This document shows positions 27,629 to 36,897 of a DNA stretch of 64,000 nt, piece by piece. Origin of the DNA: Lunatimonas sp. (GTDB lineage: Bacteria > Bacteroidota > Bacteroidia > Cytophagales > Cyclobacteriaceae). Each line of letters begins with the position of its first letter. Position 1 is the stretch's first letter. The notes under the pieces were generated by a model that was given only the letters and a program-made list of their open reading frames with translations, did not search any database and was not told the origin of the DNA. Location: assembly GCF_020832325.1 (NCBI RefSeq), contig NZ_JAFIEU010000047.1, positions 62,001 through 126,000 of the forward strand, written 5' to 3'. The position numbers and the translations under genes were made by a program.

Positions 27629-28468
27629 TTATTCGATCGCCACAATGGGCTCTGCTCCCAAATAGCCGATGGACTGCAAAAAACGGTCGCTTTCCAAGAC
27701 GGTCTGTGTATAGTAGTCAAAGTTCCGGTAGTTGAAAAACCCATGGTCCGCACCCTCGTATAAAAACAATTCACATCGGCTGCCCACCCGCTCCATCACT
27801 TTCTGATAATACCGGGCAGTTTCCACCGGAATAAGTCGGTCATTCGTCCCTAGAAACATCACTGCGGGAGGTGCCCCCGACCTGATATTATGAAGCGGAG
27901 AAAAATCCGGAAAAGCTTCTCCGATCCGCTCGTACCCATAACCTCCAGGTCCATTGTCTATGACCGGATTAAAAAGTACCAACGCATTCGGTCTACAGCT
28001 AATTTCCCTATCATCCGTATCCTCCTGATAGGCATCTACCATTGCTGCCGCAGCGGCCAATTGACCGCCAGCCGATCCACCCGCTGCAACCAATCGGGCG
28101 GTATCGATTCCCCATTCTTCTGCATGGGCCCTAATGTACCGAATGGCTGATTTTGCATCCTTCAGGGACTCAAAAGGCGTCGTCTGCTGCCTAGAGCTTA
28201 CCCTGTAGTCGGCCAGAAAACAAGTTATCCCGCGTTTTGAAAAATACTTGGCATGCGGCTCGAACTGATCGATGCTACCACTGGTCCATCCCCCACCGAA
28301 AAAAAATACCATCGCAGGTTTTTTTTCACTTCCCTCAGTCTGCACCGATTGATACACTTTTAGATACAGAGAAGTCGTGTCGACCTGCTTGTAAAGGATC
28401 TCCTGCTGGGAATATGCAGTGTTCCAACAAATGGTCACAAGCCCAACCAAATAAATTATTTTTTGCAT
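27629..28468 (-). CDS. Secreted alpha/beta hydrolase (esterase-like)
   Basis: Start set at MQKIIYLVGL (complement 28466-28468) because it gives a signal peptide ending AYSQ; the frame is open 12 codons further. The ~279-residue protein has an oxyanion-hole segment (FFFGGGWTSGS), the nucleophile elbow AAGGSAGGQLA and the catalytic His in GADHGFFNY, as in alpha/beta-hydrolase-3 and BD-FAE-type esterases acting on acetylated or feruloylated sugars. It is 187 bp downstream of the polyketide operon and 138 bp upstream of the serpin gene on the same strand; a link to either is not certain. Confidence 0.88.
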   Translation of the reverse strand: MQKIIYLVGLVTICWNTAYSQQEILYKQVDTTSLYLKVYQSVQTEGSEKKPAMVFFFGGGWTSGSIDQFEPHAKYFSKRGITCFLADYRVSSRQQTTPFESLKDAKSAIRYIRAHAEEWGIDTARLVAAGGSAGGQLAAAAAMVDAYQEDTDDREISCRPNALVLFNPVIDNGPGGYGYERIGEAFPDFSPLHNIRSGAPPAVMFLGTNDRLIPVETARYYQKVMERVGSRCELFLYEGADHGFFNYRNFDYYTQTVLESDRFLQSIGYLGAEPIVAIE

Positions 28469-28655
28469 AAAAAGGGGATTATTCCAGCCTAGAATTCTTT
28501 CCAATGGAATAAACGACGTAACTCCTTGGAACCGTTAACTGGTTTCAGCGGTCAATATCGTCAAAATCTCTCTACTAAAAAATCGTCATTGCAGACGAAT
28601 GCCATCGCGGGTAAATACTCAGACTGCATGGGAACTCATGCGTTCTGCATTGATG

Positions 28656-29762
28656 CTAATTTTTGGCAGAAATATCATCTCCCACTGCGGACATCGCCAG
28701 GTGGCGCCCTACCGCCGGAATGAGACGCAAGGCACCAAACAGCAGGGCATCGCTGAAAACGTTTTGACGAAGAAGAAGCTTTTGCAAAAAAACACCTTTG
28801 CGAATTCTGCTACGAAGGTACAGATTTACGTACTCGCCCTGAGCACGGTACAGTGATTCCCGGCTTCGTTTCCCCAACCAAGCTTCGGCCAATATCGGCG
28901 CTAGCTGTGCTCCGGAACGTAACGCCAGACTCATACCATTTCCGGTGATCGGGGGAATAAACCCGGATGCATCCCCCAATAACAATTGATCTTGGTATAC
29001 ACCTCCATAGGTGGAAAAGTGAAACTGAGACGTTGTCACCCGATCACCCAACAACTTCACTTCGGAGAAACGCTCCTTTAAATGGGGGTTTTGAAACAAA
29101 TGCATCCGCTCAAAGTCGTCCAAGTTGCCACCAAGAGCTTTTAATGGGGCCGCATTGGCTAGGTAACAAAGACAGTACTTTTCTCCCTCCACTTTGGAAA
29201 ACCCACAATACCCACCACGGAACACATGCATTTCAATGGTGTCAGATGGCGCAGCACTTGATACGTGATATTTGACGCCGACAAATGCTCCAGAACCCGT
29301 AGGTATCCGTATTCCGCTCAGTCGATTGCTTCTGCCATAGGCAGCTATCACAAACGAAGCCTGTACGGCTCCCGACCGAAGCGTATGCACCACATTCCCT
29401 TCAATCGCACGAACGGTTGTCCCAAATCGTATGTCTACTCCCTTCTCTTGAGCAATCTGGGCCAAACGATGGTCCATCGTCCATCGACTTAGGCCGAAAC
29501 CTCCTCGGGGAAGGGATAGGCGGGCTTGCCTTCCTCCCATTGAGGTAAGTACTAGTGTGTCAATATGTGGAAGTGACTGCGTTTCCACTCCAAGCCAATT
29601 GAGGTAAGATTCAGATTCCCGAGAAATATATTCTCCACACACCTTTTGCCTAGGAAACTGATCTTTTTCCAAAACTATCACTGGAACCCCCAGTCTAGCC
29701 AGCTCGATGGATAGGCTTAAACCAGCCAAACCTGCCCCTACAATGACCACCGGTTGCTTCAT
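28656..29762 (-). CDS. FAD-dependent oxidoreductase (geranylgeranyl reductase/monooxygenase type) of the polyketide operon
   Basis: Start set at MKQPVVIVGAG (complement 29760-29762), two bases after the methyltransferase stop, which places the FAD-binding GAGLAGLSLSIELARLG at the very N-terminus; an open extension of 16 codons lies inside the upstream gene. LEKD follows at the end of strand 2, and LLGDASGFIPPITGNGMSLAL is the second FAD contact near residue 275. The ~368-residue protein fits the geranylgeranyl-reductase/halogenase-like flavoprotein group. As last gene of a UbiA/type III PKS operon it probably hydroxylates or reduces the aromatic or prenyl part of the product. Confidence 0.85.
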   Translation of the reverse strand: MKQPVVIVGAGLAGLSLSIELARLGVPVIVLEKDQFPRQKVCGEYISRESESYLNWLGVETQSLPHIDTLVLTSMGGRQARLSLPRGGFGLSRWTMDHRLAQIAQEKGVDIRFGTTVRAIEGNVVHTLRSGAVQASFVIAAYGRSNRLSGIRIPTGSGAFVGVKYHVSSAAPSDTIEMHVFRGGYCGFSKVEGEKYCLCYLANAAPLKALGGNLDDFERMHLFQNPHLKERFSEVKLLGDRVTTSQFHFSTYGGVYQDQLLLGDASGFIPPITGNGMSLALRSGAQLAPILAEAWLGKRSRESLYRAQGEYVNLYLRSRIRKGVFLQKLLLRQNVFSDALLFGALRLIPAVGRHLAMSAVGDDISAKN

Positions 29763-29764
29763 AA

Positions 29765-30469
29765 CTATTGATTTTTTGGAATTACCAACAAATGCCGAAA
29801 CGCCCAGCACCAGCTAAGGGAATAGGTCGAAATACCTGCAGACCGAAGGTAATCCTGCCACTCAGATCTGGAAAACCCTCGAAGCACCGAAAGCGGGGCA
29901 TCGTGGCGGGTAAAATGAGAGCGCGAAAACCACCTCGTGAGTAAACGAATGCTGTGAAAAGCAAAGGGATGGCGATGCAAGTCATTGATCACTACCCCCA
30001 CTCGGGCATGCCGAAGGGCGCCCTGCAAAAATTCTACCACCGCCGAATCATCTAGGTGATGGCAAAACAAACTAGCCGAAACGATGTCTGTGCCATTTTC
30101 TTCTGCGAATACATGCCGGTAGTCTGAAATATTCCACGCAACCTTTGACTGTACATCAGGAAAAGCCTCCAAGGCGAAGGCCTGTGCCTCGGGCTGAATA
30201 TCCACCGCGGTAAACTCCACGGGAAACTCCCCAAATCGCCTGCTGAGGTAGTCAAACAAATCTCCGGCCCCCGACCCGATATCGGTAACATGCACCCGGC
30301 TGAGTCCTACAAGTCGAACGAGCTGGCTAACACCCTTGAAGGTAACCGATGCACCCCCCAAATACCGGTTGATCAGAACGATTTCTCTCAGGTTGGTATG
30401 AAAATCCTCCTTGCTCAGATAGGGAGCATCCATCAGTTCTTTTTCGTAAGAGCGGTGCTGGAAATTCAT
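29765..30469 (-). CDS. SAM-dependent methyltransferase of the polyketide operon
   Basis: The 234-residue class I methyltransferase has motif I at VTDIGSGAGDLFDYLS (near residue 60), an acidic residue after the next strand (FTAVDIQPEA) and later VSASLFCHHLDD. It overlaps the polyketide synthase gene by 4 bp (ATGA type junction) and is followed by the FAD enzyme after 2 bp, so the genes are translationally coupled. It probably methylates a hydroxyl or ring carbon of the resorcinol or pyrone made by the synthase; the target atom is not known. Confidence 0.87.
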   Translation of the reverse strand: MNFQHRSYEKELMDAPYLSKEDFHTNLREIVLINRYLGGASVTFKGVSQLVRLVGLSRVHVTDIGSGAGDLFDYLSRRFGEFPVEFTAVDIQPEAQAFALEAFPDVQSKVAWNISDYRHVFAEENGTDIVSASLFCHHLDDSAVVEFLQGALRHARVGVVINDLHRHPFAFHSIRLLTRWFSRSHFTRHDAPLSVLRGFSRSEWQDYLRSAGISTYSLSWCWAFRHLLVIPKNQ

Positions 30470-31563
30470 AAGCGCGAAAATAAACCACTCTCCACAGTGA
30501 GCCCTGGGCCAAAAGCTGCCGCGTAAATCGGCCCCTGTTTCGCGGGTCCGTATAAGATACGTTCCAGTACAAAAAGGATTGTGGCGGATGACATGTTGCC
30601 ATGTTCACGCATTACATCGAAGGATTTCTGAAGATCGGATACCTCACAGCCGATGGCGTCAGCAAATGCCATCAATATGTTTTTTCCCCCCGGATGAATG
30701 GCAAAACCAACGATATCATCGGGCGTCAACCCGCACTTGATCAGTAACTGCCGATAGGCTTCCCGCATGTGGGAGCCGATGTATTTCGGTACTGCGCTGC
30801 TTAGGATCATCTCAAAGCCCCTACTACCGATATGCCAACCCATGGCATCCTCTCCGTCTGAAATCAGAGTAGATGCGAACGCGTTCAAGTGTAACTGAGA
30901 ACCTTGATCCCTAGATCCTCTTTCTATCAGCGCTGCTGCGGCACCATCTGAGAATAGTACCGTAGACAACAGGTTGTCGTGTTCTTCACTATTTCGAAAA
31001 TGCAATGAACAGAGCTCCACACTAACAATCAATACCTTGCTACTGGGATTGGCTCGGCATATATAATCCGCTTGCTTCAAGGCATGAAAAACTGCATAAC
31101 AGCCCATGAAGTTGATTGCGCTTCGTTCTGACGATGCCGATAGGTGAAGTGCTCGGTATAGGGCAATTTCAAGACCTGGCGCCTGAACCCCCGTACAACT
31201 AACGGCAATAAGATGGGTGATCTGTTCGGGAACTACCCCTCTTCGTTTTAAGCACGTAGTAGCAGCGGCGGTTCCAAGTTCGGTAGCCAAAGGCAAAAAA
31301 TGGCCTAGGCGCTGGGCAGTGTCGGGGTCCTGGTAACCGGCACCATTCCACCGATAAAGCACGCCATTTCCATTAGAGGAAAAGTCATTGATAGCCATAT
31401 GCTTGACGGCTATTCCTGCATCTTTGGCGATAAACTGCAACTTTCGACGAGCAGCCGGAGAGTCGTGCGTTTGGCCCGCCCAAGCGACAAAATCACTCAG
31501 CGGATACCGGTTTTCCGGGATTGCCGTACCGATGGCGGTTATAGCGCTACTCATTGGCTCCAT
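30466..31563 (-). CDS. Type III polyketide synthase
   Basis: The 365-residue protein has the thiolase-fold triad of the chalcone/stilbene synthase superfamily: Cys155 in NFMGCYAVFHAL, His290 in FAIHPGGKN and Asn323 in HGNMSSAT. The length is typical for bacterial homodimeric type III enzymes, which extend an acyl-CoA starter with malonyl-CoA to make pyrones, resorcinols or acylphloroglucinols. It overlaps the UbiA gene by 13 bp and the methyltransferase gene by 4 bp, showing a tight operon. The starter unit cannot be read from the sequence. Confidence 0.93.
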   Translation of the reverse strand: MEPMSSAITAIGTAIPENRYPLSDFVAWAGQTHDSPAARRKLQFIAKDAGIAVKHMAINDFSSNGNGVLYRWNGAGYQDPDTAQRLGHFLPLATELGTAAATTCLKRRGVVPEQITHLIAVSCTGVQAPGLEIALYRALHLSASSERSAINFMGCYAVFHALKQADYICRANPSSKVLIVSVELCSLHFRNSEEHDNLLSTVLFSDGAAAALIERGSRDQGSQLHLNAFASTLISDGEDAMGWHIGSRGFEMILSSAVPKYIGSHMREAYRQLLIKCGLTPDDIVGFAIHPGGKNILMAFADAIGCEVSDLQKSFDVMREHGNMSSATILFVLERILYGPAKQGPIYAAAFGPGLTVESGLFSRL

Positions 31564-32426
31564 TTTTGGATGATTAATAGGGTGGTAAAAAAAACATTCA
31601 ATGTAATGGTTGAAATGACATTCATCCGCATCGTGTTATCGTAATTTGCAGCTCTCAGATCGCGGCTAATCAGCCTCATCCAATATAAGAAGAAAAAGAC
31701 GGTCGGAGTGGTAACCAAAAGAAAAAGCAACCCAACAAAGCTCGTTTCCCATCGTAAAAGAAAAATAAACGCAGTAAACAGTGCGAACAAGGATGCGGAA
31801 AATAGCAGTGTTCCTTTTTCCCCCAGCCTCATACTCAACGTGTTTACTCCATCCAGTCTATCTTGTTCATGCTGGTATATTTGCGTGATAGGGTAGCCCG
31901 CACCTATCATCACCGTTGCTGCCAGCGCACCCAAAAACGTATCGGTTCCAAGCTCGAAAAAGCTTTGCTGTGACGCTACCATGCTCGTGATAAAATAAAT
32001 AAGCCCACCTTGGAGAGATGCAACCAACGCAAAGCCTCCAAGGGGAAATCTCTTGATACGAATACCCCGGTAGCTATATGCGCGAGAAGCTAGAATATAG
32101 CTTCCGAGAAGCAGGAATACCTCCAATCCAAAAAACCATGCACTACTAACAAGTGCCAGGCTGTCCAAAAAAATGGTTACACCCGAGAGTGTAGTAGGAA
32201 TTGGGGGGGGATGTTTCAATCCGCCAATGCTGCCCGTGTCTCGATCTTGAATACTATTATACGCATTGCTAGACGGGTAAACCAGCAAATGAAGTAACAC
32301 AAACAGGATGGCCGTTTTCCAATGAAAAGGGTCTGCAGCTCGAGACATTGCAAATAGAAAAACAGGCAGCAGAAAAACTGAAAAGTGAAAACGAAGGTGT
32401 TGGATGCTGTATTGTATGGTCTTCAT
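31551..32426 (-). CDS. UbiA-family prenyltransferase
   Basis: The 291-residue membrane protein has about eight or nine hydrophobic helices. The two prenyl-diphosphate/Mg sites are NSIQDRDTG (near residue 57, with Ser instead of the second canonical Asp) and EQDRLDG (near residue 188). UbiA enzymes attach isoprenoid chains to aromatic rings in the membrane. As first gene of the operon with a type III polyketide synthase, methyltransferase and flavoprotein, it probably prenylates the polyketide aromatic ring. It may instead use a phytol- or farnesyl-type chain made elsewhere in the genome. Confidence 0.85.
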   Translation of the reverse strand: MKTIQYSIQHLRFHFSVFLLPVFLFAMSRAADPFHWKTAILFVLLHLLVYPSSNAYNSIQDRDTGSIGGLKHPPPIPTTLSGVTIFLDSLALVSSAWFFGLEVFLLLGSYILASRAYSYRGIRIKRFPLGGFALVASLQGGLIYFITSMVASQQSFFELGTDTFLGALAATVMIGAGYPITQIYQHEQDRLDGVNTLSMRLGEKGTLLFSASLFALFTAFIFLLRWETSFVGLLFLLVTTPTVFFFLYWMRLISRDLRAANYDNTMRMNVISTITLNVFFTTLLIIQKWSQ

Positions 32427-32887
32427 AGATGTGGAAGGCAGTGTATTGGTAAAGTACGAGTCTCACAAGATACTTTAAAGTGCAAGACTTCCCATACCAA
32501 GGACTGTACAAACCTACAACCTTCCCGCGTTTGAATAGTTTATCGCTATTTTTCTAGCTTCCAGTAGTTGACCTTCTGTCCTACCATTCTAATTTAGTGT
32601 CTGCAAAACTAACGGTCAAAACTAGGGTTGGAACAAGTTTCACTTTCAGATGCCGTTTGAAATCACTCTAAATTACGGTAATTCTTGACAATGCTATCTT
32701 AAGTTTCCCGATCTCGGTTTTAACCACGAATTGGAAAATATAATAAATCCAAGTCCTAGTTAACGAAATCATCGAACCGAGAACCAAATAAAGACAATGA
32801 ACGTCCTAATGCGGAAGAACGTCTCAAGTTATTTTTTGGGGTCCAGGATGTCAAGGTCAACCAACCCCTAATCGGTAAGATTCTATT
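32427..32887. other. Intergenic region with promoter candidate for the UbiA/PKS operon
   Basis: No gene is supported. The minus strand contains TAGGTTTG (32509-32516), an exact fit to the Bacteroidota -7 box TAnnTTTG, 83 bp before the UbiA start; no good TTG is seen at -33. The remainder, downstream of the fucosidase stop, has no clear terminator hairpin. Confidence 0.4.
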
Positions 32888-34960
32888 CTATTTAACCGTA
32901 ATCACACCGACCTCCGCAAAGCTTGCCGGATTTCCATCAAGCGTTTCAGTAGCTGAAAACCTGAAAAACCTCGCATCGGTGGGACTAAAGGAAACTCGCT
33001 GCAAGATGGGACTGTTGGCGATGTTCCCGAACTCCCCTTCAGCTACCTGTTGCCAAGAAACCCCATCCCGACTGACTTCAAACACAAAGGTTTTGATCAC
33101 ACCGGACATGTATCGGTTTTGTACCGGCATATACGTGAATCCGCTAAGGGGATAGGTACTTCCCATATCCACCATCAACCGATTCGAATCGGCTGTGTAG
33201 TTTGTCCGATCGTTTTCGTCAATTGCCTGGATGGCATTTTCACTGCCTCCCACCACCTTCCAATTTGCTTTGGGGATGTCCAGTGCAAACACCGCTACCT
33301 CGCTGGATTGCCCACTCTGAGGATCTAAGCTGACTACCCGCAGTTCACTTGGCTCTGATACCATAATGGGCTCTTGATACTTAAGGCTTTCGGCGGTGGG
33401 CTGACTTCCGTCCAGGGTATAGTAAATCACTACCTCGTCGTCAGGTGAGGAAAAACTCACAAGACCCGATTTTTCACGCTGCATTACGGGTTCAATCAAC
33501 AGCTTGGGTGCGTCAAAAAGGGCAAGGTTTGAAATCGTAGGGCTGGCCTTGGCATCCAACACGGTAAAACGTAACGCTTTGGTTTTTACCGAGGGCAATC
33601 TTAAAATACGCTTATACCCCACCGTGGTACCCCGCGCTACTTCTTGCCATTCGCCATCCACCTGCGCCTCCAGCACAAAGGCCTTCACCCGCTGGCCCAA
33701 AGGAATATACTCTTGTGCCATAAAGCGGTTGAAACTGATCTCTTCCTTAAACTCCAACGTGAGGGATCCAGAGACCTCCCCGTCAGGTGTGGACCAAAAA
33801 GTATCAGATTTCCCATCGATGGCTTTGCTTCCCGAATAGGATCTACCCCGATCAACCGACGTACTCACCAAGACCTGCTTACCGACGAGGTTATTGGCAA
33901 AGTCCTCGTTGATTTTAGCGGTTAATTTCTGAAGCTGCGCCACATCGTTTTCGTGGATCAGCCCTCGCTTATCCACCGGAAAATTCAACAACAAGGAGGC
34001 ATTGCGGCCAATACTGTTGTAGTAGATATCCAAAAGCTGTGGCAGGGTTTTGACTTTGTGGTCCTCGTATTCGTGGTAATACCATCCCGGCCGGATGGAT
34101 ACATCTGCTTCTGCCGGTACCCAGTGGGTGCCATTCTCCTGTCCTGGGGAATACATTTCGGAATACTCCGGCATCCCGCCGTAAACCGAATCCCGCATTA
34201 GATTGGACCAGGTAGTCTCGTAGGCAAAACCGTGTTCGTTGCCCACCCAGCGGACATCCGGTCCTGCATCTCCAAAAATCACGGCGTTTGGCTGCAGCTC
34301 GCGAATAATTTTAAAAGTGTTTTCCCAGTCGTAATAGGACTTCTTGTCAACCCTTCTCTCCTCATTGGCGCCGCCATAGTAGCCTGTGCCGCCATTTGCT
34401 CCGTCAAACCATACTTCAAATACCTCTCCATAGTTGGTCAGCAATTCCCGAAGCTGCTCCCGAAAAACGTCTATATATGCGGCCGTGCCATAATGCTCGT
34501 TATTCCGGTCCCAAGGAGACAGGTACACGCCAAACTTTAGGCCGGCTGCCCTGCAGGCCTCGGCAATCTCTTGGATGATATCACCCTTCCCTCCTTTGTA
34601 GGGAGAAGCCTTAATAGAATGCTCAGTGGTAGTGGTGGGCCAAAGACAGAACCCATCGTGGTGTTTTGCGGTGATGATGATACCTTTCATCCCCGCATCT
34701 TTAACCACACGTGCCCATTGCCCGGCATCAAACTCGGTAGGATTAAACAGGGACGGGTCCTCTGCACCGGTACCCCACTCCATGTTCGTAAATGTATTCA
34801 TGTTAAAATGCACAAACCCGTAATATTCCAGGTCCTGCCAAGCCAGTTGCCGTTCGGAAGGTATGGGATACACGGGTTCAGGAGCCGGTTGCCTATCACT
34901 ATTGCAGGAACTAAGTTGAAGGGCTAATAATGCAATCAAAGGTATGCGATACATGTTCAT
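32888..34960 (-). CDS. GH29 alpha-L-fucosidase with discoidin-type domains, lipoprotein
   Basis: The 690-residue lipoprotein (Cys19 in LSSC) has a GH29 TIM barrel at about 30-345 with TAKHHDGFCLWP and the likely nucleophile Asp186 in EVWFDGANGG. It is followed by an F5/8 type C domain (about 355-470), a chitobiase-C-terminal-like Ig domain (about 490-560, VVIYYTLDGSQPT) and a second discoidin-like domain (about 580-690). GH29 enzymes release L-fucose. With GH106 and five sulfatases nearby, the likely substrate is a sulfated fucose- or rhamnose-containing glycan. Its start is 237 bp from the divergent sulfatase gene, so both share the intervening promoter region. Confidence 0.92.
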   Translation of the reverse strand: MNMYRIPLIALLALQLSSCNSDRQPAPEPVYPIPSERQLAWQDLEYYGFVHFNMNTFTNMEWGTGAEDPSLFNPTEFDAGQWARVVKDAGMKGIIITAKHHDGFCLWPTTTTEHSIKASPYKGGKGDIIQEIAEACRAAGLKFGVYLSPWDRNNEHYGTAAYIDVFREQLRELLTNYGEVFEVWFDGANGGTGYYGGANEERRVDKKSYYDWENTFKIIRELQPNAVIFGDAGPDVRWVGNEHGFAYETTWSNLMRDSVYGGMPEYSEMYSPGQENGTHWVPAEADVSIRPGWYYHEYEDHKVKTLPQLLDIYYNSIGRNASLLLNFPVDKRGLIHENDVAQLQKLTAKINEDFANNLVGKQVLVSTSVDRGRSYSGSKAIDGKSDTFWSTPDGEVSGSLTLEFKEEISFNRFMAQEYIPLGQRVKAFVLEAQVDGEWQEVARGTTVGYKRILRLPSVKTKALRFTVLDAKASPTISNLALFDAPKLLIEPVMQREKSGLVSFSSPDDEVVIYYTLDGSQPTAESLKYQEPIMVSEPSELRVVSLDPQSGQSSEVAVFALDIPKANWKVVGGSENAIQAIDENDRTNYTADSNRLMVDMGSTYPLSGFTYMPVQNRYMSGVIKTFVFEVSRDGVSWQQVAEGEFGNIANSPILQRVSFSPTDARFFRFSATETLDGNPASFAEVGVITVK

Positions 34961-35197
34961 TTCATCCGTTAGGTTAACCGGGCTATAGTCTTAAAAGACG
35001 AATAGGCTGCATATCAAGTGCCTGCCAATCTTCTAAGGGATAACAACAGCCCTTTTTTTAAGGAAGTGAGGATTTGATAAACCAAATATAGGACTTGGAG
35101 TCCATTCTTAATGAAAAAATTACTTTTAAATATTTATTTGAATAGTCATTGGGATTGAATATTTTAGACAGTTACAAAAACAAGCAAAATCTTTTCC

Positions 35198-36796
35198 ATG
35201 AAGGCATCTCGTTATTTCTCTACAGCTGGCCTAACCCAGCTTGCTTTACATTCCTCCATTTTTCTGGCAATTGGTACGCTCTCGCTTTTTGGATGCGGGA
35301 AAGAGGAAGCATCCAAGCAGCCTCCCAAGCAACCCAATATCCTCTTTATTTTCACAGATGACCACGCTTTTCAGGCATTGAGTGCCTACCAGGACCGATT
35401 GGCCGAATTGGCCCCTACCCCCAACTTGGACCGCATAGCCCAACGAGGCATTCGGTTTGACAAATGCTACGTTACAAACTCCATCTGCGCACCCTCCCGT
35501 GCATCCATCCTAACCGGCGCACACAGCCATGTAAACGGACACCGTACCAACGCGGATACCTTTGACGGAACACAACCTACTTTTCCCAAGCTATTACGGC
35601 AAGAAGGATACGCCACAGCGCTTATCGGAAAGTGGCACCTTCGATCCGAACCCACGGGGTTTGACCACTGGGAAATCCTACCGGATCAGGGCCATTACTA
35701 CAACCCGACATTTATCGTTCCGGGGGATACGCTCATCGAAGAAGGTTATGTTACAGACATCATTACCGACAAATCCCTAGCCTGGCTAAAGCAACAAGAA
35801 AAATCGGGGAAACCCTTTATGCTGATGCTACAGCACAAAGCACCTCACCGGGAATGGGAAAAAGGGCCCGACCATTTAAGCCTTTACGAAGATGTGGTCT
35901 TCCCCGAGCCTCCCAACCTGTTCGACGATTACAGGACTAGGGGTACTGCCGCGAAAGAGCAGGATATGACCATTTCCGAAACCATGCAATTGGCGTCGGA
36001 CCTAAAAATCTGGACCGCAGAAACCATTGGATCCGGCCCGTACCGTCGCACCTACGGACGCATGAACCCTGAACAACGAGCCGCCTGGGATGCTGTGTAC
36101 AACCCCATCATCGAGGAGTTTCAGCAGGCAAACCTACAAGGTGATGACCTCGTAAGATGGAAATACCAGCGGTATATGCGTGACTACCTCGCCGTCATTC
36201 GCTCCGTAGACGACAACGTAGGGAGGGTATTAGACTACCTAGAGCAGTCCGGTTTGGATGAAAATACGCTGATTGTGTATGCCTCGGATCAGGGGTTTTA
36301 CCTTGGAGAACATGGTTGGTTTGACAAACGGTTTATGTACGAAGAATCCTTCCGAACCCCATTGCTGATGAGCTGGAAAGGAAAAATCACGCCAGGAACG
36401 GTCAATAAAGATCTGGTGTCCAACTTGGACTTCGCCCAAACCTTTCTAGAGGTAGCAGGAGTAGACGCACCGGATGTCATGCAAGGAAGAAGCTTGGTGC
36501 CCGTAATGTTAGGAAACACTCCAGCGGATTGGCGAAGTTACCTATACTACCATTACTACGAATTCCCCGGCGTACACAGCGTGCAGAAGCATGAGGGCGT
36601 CACCTCCCAGCGGTATAAGTTGATGCATTTCTACGAACTCGACGAATGGGAGTTTTATGACTTGGAAACGGACCCCCTAGAAATGAATAACCTATATGGC
36701 CAGGTGGAATATACAGAGCTCGTGGCATCGATGAAGGATCGCCTCAAGCGAATCAAGATCCAATACGGCGTCCTTACACCAAAAAGTAATTACTGA
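35198..36796 (+). CDS. Sulfatase, S1 family lipoprotein (plus-strand paralogue)
   Basis: The 532-residue protein has a long lipoprotein signal with Cys33 (LFGC). The Asp pair is in [14 protein letters not shown] and the formylglycine site is Cys97 in [26 protein letters not shown] and [14 protein letters not shown] match the minus-strand sulfatase at 17863-19452, so the two arose by duplication and probably take similar but distinct sulfated sugars. It is followed by the large PmoA/haem protein after about 100 bp, likely in the same transcript. Confidence 0.93.
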   Translation: MKASRYFSTAGLTQLALHSSIFLAIGTLSLFGCGKEEASKQPPKQPNILFIFTDDHAFQALSAYQDRLAELAPTPNLDRIAQRGIRFDKCYVTNSICAPSRASILTGAHSHVNGHRTNADTFDGTQPTFPKLLRQEGYATALIGKWHLRSEPTGFDHWEILPDQGHYYNPTFIVPGDTLIEEGYVTDIITDKSLAWLKQQEKSGKPFMLMLQHKAPHREWEKGPDHLSLYEDVVFPEPPNLFDDYRTRGTAAKEQDMTISETMQLASDLKIWTAETIGSGPYRRTYGRMNPEQRAAWDAVYNPIIEEFQQANLQGDDLVRWKYQRYMRDYLAVIRSVDDNVGRVLDYLEQSGLDENTLIVYASDQGFYLGEHGWFDKRFMYEESFRTPLLMSWKGKITPGTVNKDLVSNLDFAQTFLEVAGVDAPDVMQGRSLVPVMLGNTPADWRSYLYYHYYEFPGVHSVQKHEGVTSQRYKLMHFYELDEWEFYDLETDPLEMNNLYGQVEYTELVASMKDRLKRIKIQYGVLTPKSNY

Positions 36797-36897
36797 TACC
36801 GCCTATTCAACCGATGTTTTCACGACCCGCTATCGCCTTCACTTTACAAAAATCACCAACAAACGTCCATCAAAATCCAATAAACCCAAAATTCACC

